A model generated the notes under the pieces. The model saw only the letters and a list, made by a program, of their open reading frames with translations, was not told the DNA's origin and did not search any database. The position numbers and the translations under genes were made by a program. From Elgaria multicarinata webbii (taxonomy: Eukaryota; Chordata; Lepidosauria; Squamata; Anguidae), in the NCBI RefSeq assembly GCF_023053635.1, contig NC_086183.1, positions 32,655,501-32,719,500 on the forward strand: a stretch of DNA of 64,000 bases, given 5' to 3'. Positions 63,958 to 64,000 of this stretch are shown here, one piece after another; within the stretch, counting starts at the first letter, position 1; every line of letters starts with the position of its first letter.

Positions 63958-64000
63958 TGCATATTTAAACAAAAATTCCCTACAATTCCAAACATTCCCC

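Overview
The window looks like nuclear DNA of a squamate reptile (lizard or snake). It has vertebrate split genes with canonical GT/AG junctions. Its repeats combine CR1, L2, L1, BovB/RTE, Penelope and hAT elements, tRNA-derived SINEs and retrovirus-like fossils. No bacterial operon, CRISPR array, rRNA gene or true tRNA gene was seen. The taxon is inferred from the repeat mix, not proven.

Three host genes are supported. (1) TBCB, tubulin-folding cofactor B, lies on the minus strand at 1243-10731. All six coding exons can be read and give a 244-residue protein with a ubiquitin-like and a CAP-Gly domain. (2) A sphingolipid delta-4-desaturase (DEGS family, closest to DEGS2) lies on the minus strand. 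Exons 3 and 2 are at 15644-15787 and 18645-19387, and exon 1 is present three times, at 32946-33027, 54946-55027 and 56467-56548. One exon 1 plus exons 2 and 3 gives 322 residues with all three histidine boxes. (3) POLR2I, RNA polymerase II subunit RPB9, lies on the plus strand. Only coding exon 1 (61662-61720) is inside; intron 1 runs off the right edge. In mammals TBCB and POLR2I are close head-to-head neighbours. Here their start codons are about 51 kb apart, with the desaturase and a thick layer of repeats between them.

Layout: 1-10.7 kb is TBCB with hAT MITEs, SINE and L2 pieces in its introns and a G-rich minisatellite (7.9-10.6 kb) next to exon 1. The TBCB promoter, with five CCAAT boxes, is at 10.7-11.2 kb. 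An L2 with nested MITEs, a CR1 tail and a fold-back element fill 11.2-15.6 kb. The last two desaturase exons lie in 15.6-19.4 kb, with a Penelope element split by L2 between them. At 19.4-32.6 kb, desaturase intron 1 holds two hAT elements with clean 8-bp target duplications, a nested L1/CR1/L2 stack and a 4.4-kb CR1. At 32.6-43.4 kb an APE-type LINE on the minus strand contains a 4.7-kb L1, a retrovirus-like fossil and a LINE tail. At 43.2-50.3 kb a composite unit of 2060 bp is tandemly tripled. A minus-strand L1 with intact ORF1 occupies 50.3-53.9 kb. A 1521-bp tandem duplication carrying the desaturase exon 1 lies at 54.1-56.8 kb. Fold-back elements, a second copy of the 31-32 kb segment and a BovB fragment fill 56.8-61.4 kb. 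The POLR2I promoter, exon 1 and repeat-filled intron 1 finish the window.

I found no new multi-gene system. The most interesting material is structural: the broken TBCB/POLR2I pair, triplication of a desaturase first exon together with hAT insertions, a 2060-bp array whose unit ends coincide with hAT ends, a filled/empty site pair that exposes a fold-back transposon family, and a higher-order minisatellite in TBCB intron 1. Several of these could partly be assembly or haplotype-merging artefacts, as noted in the findings.
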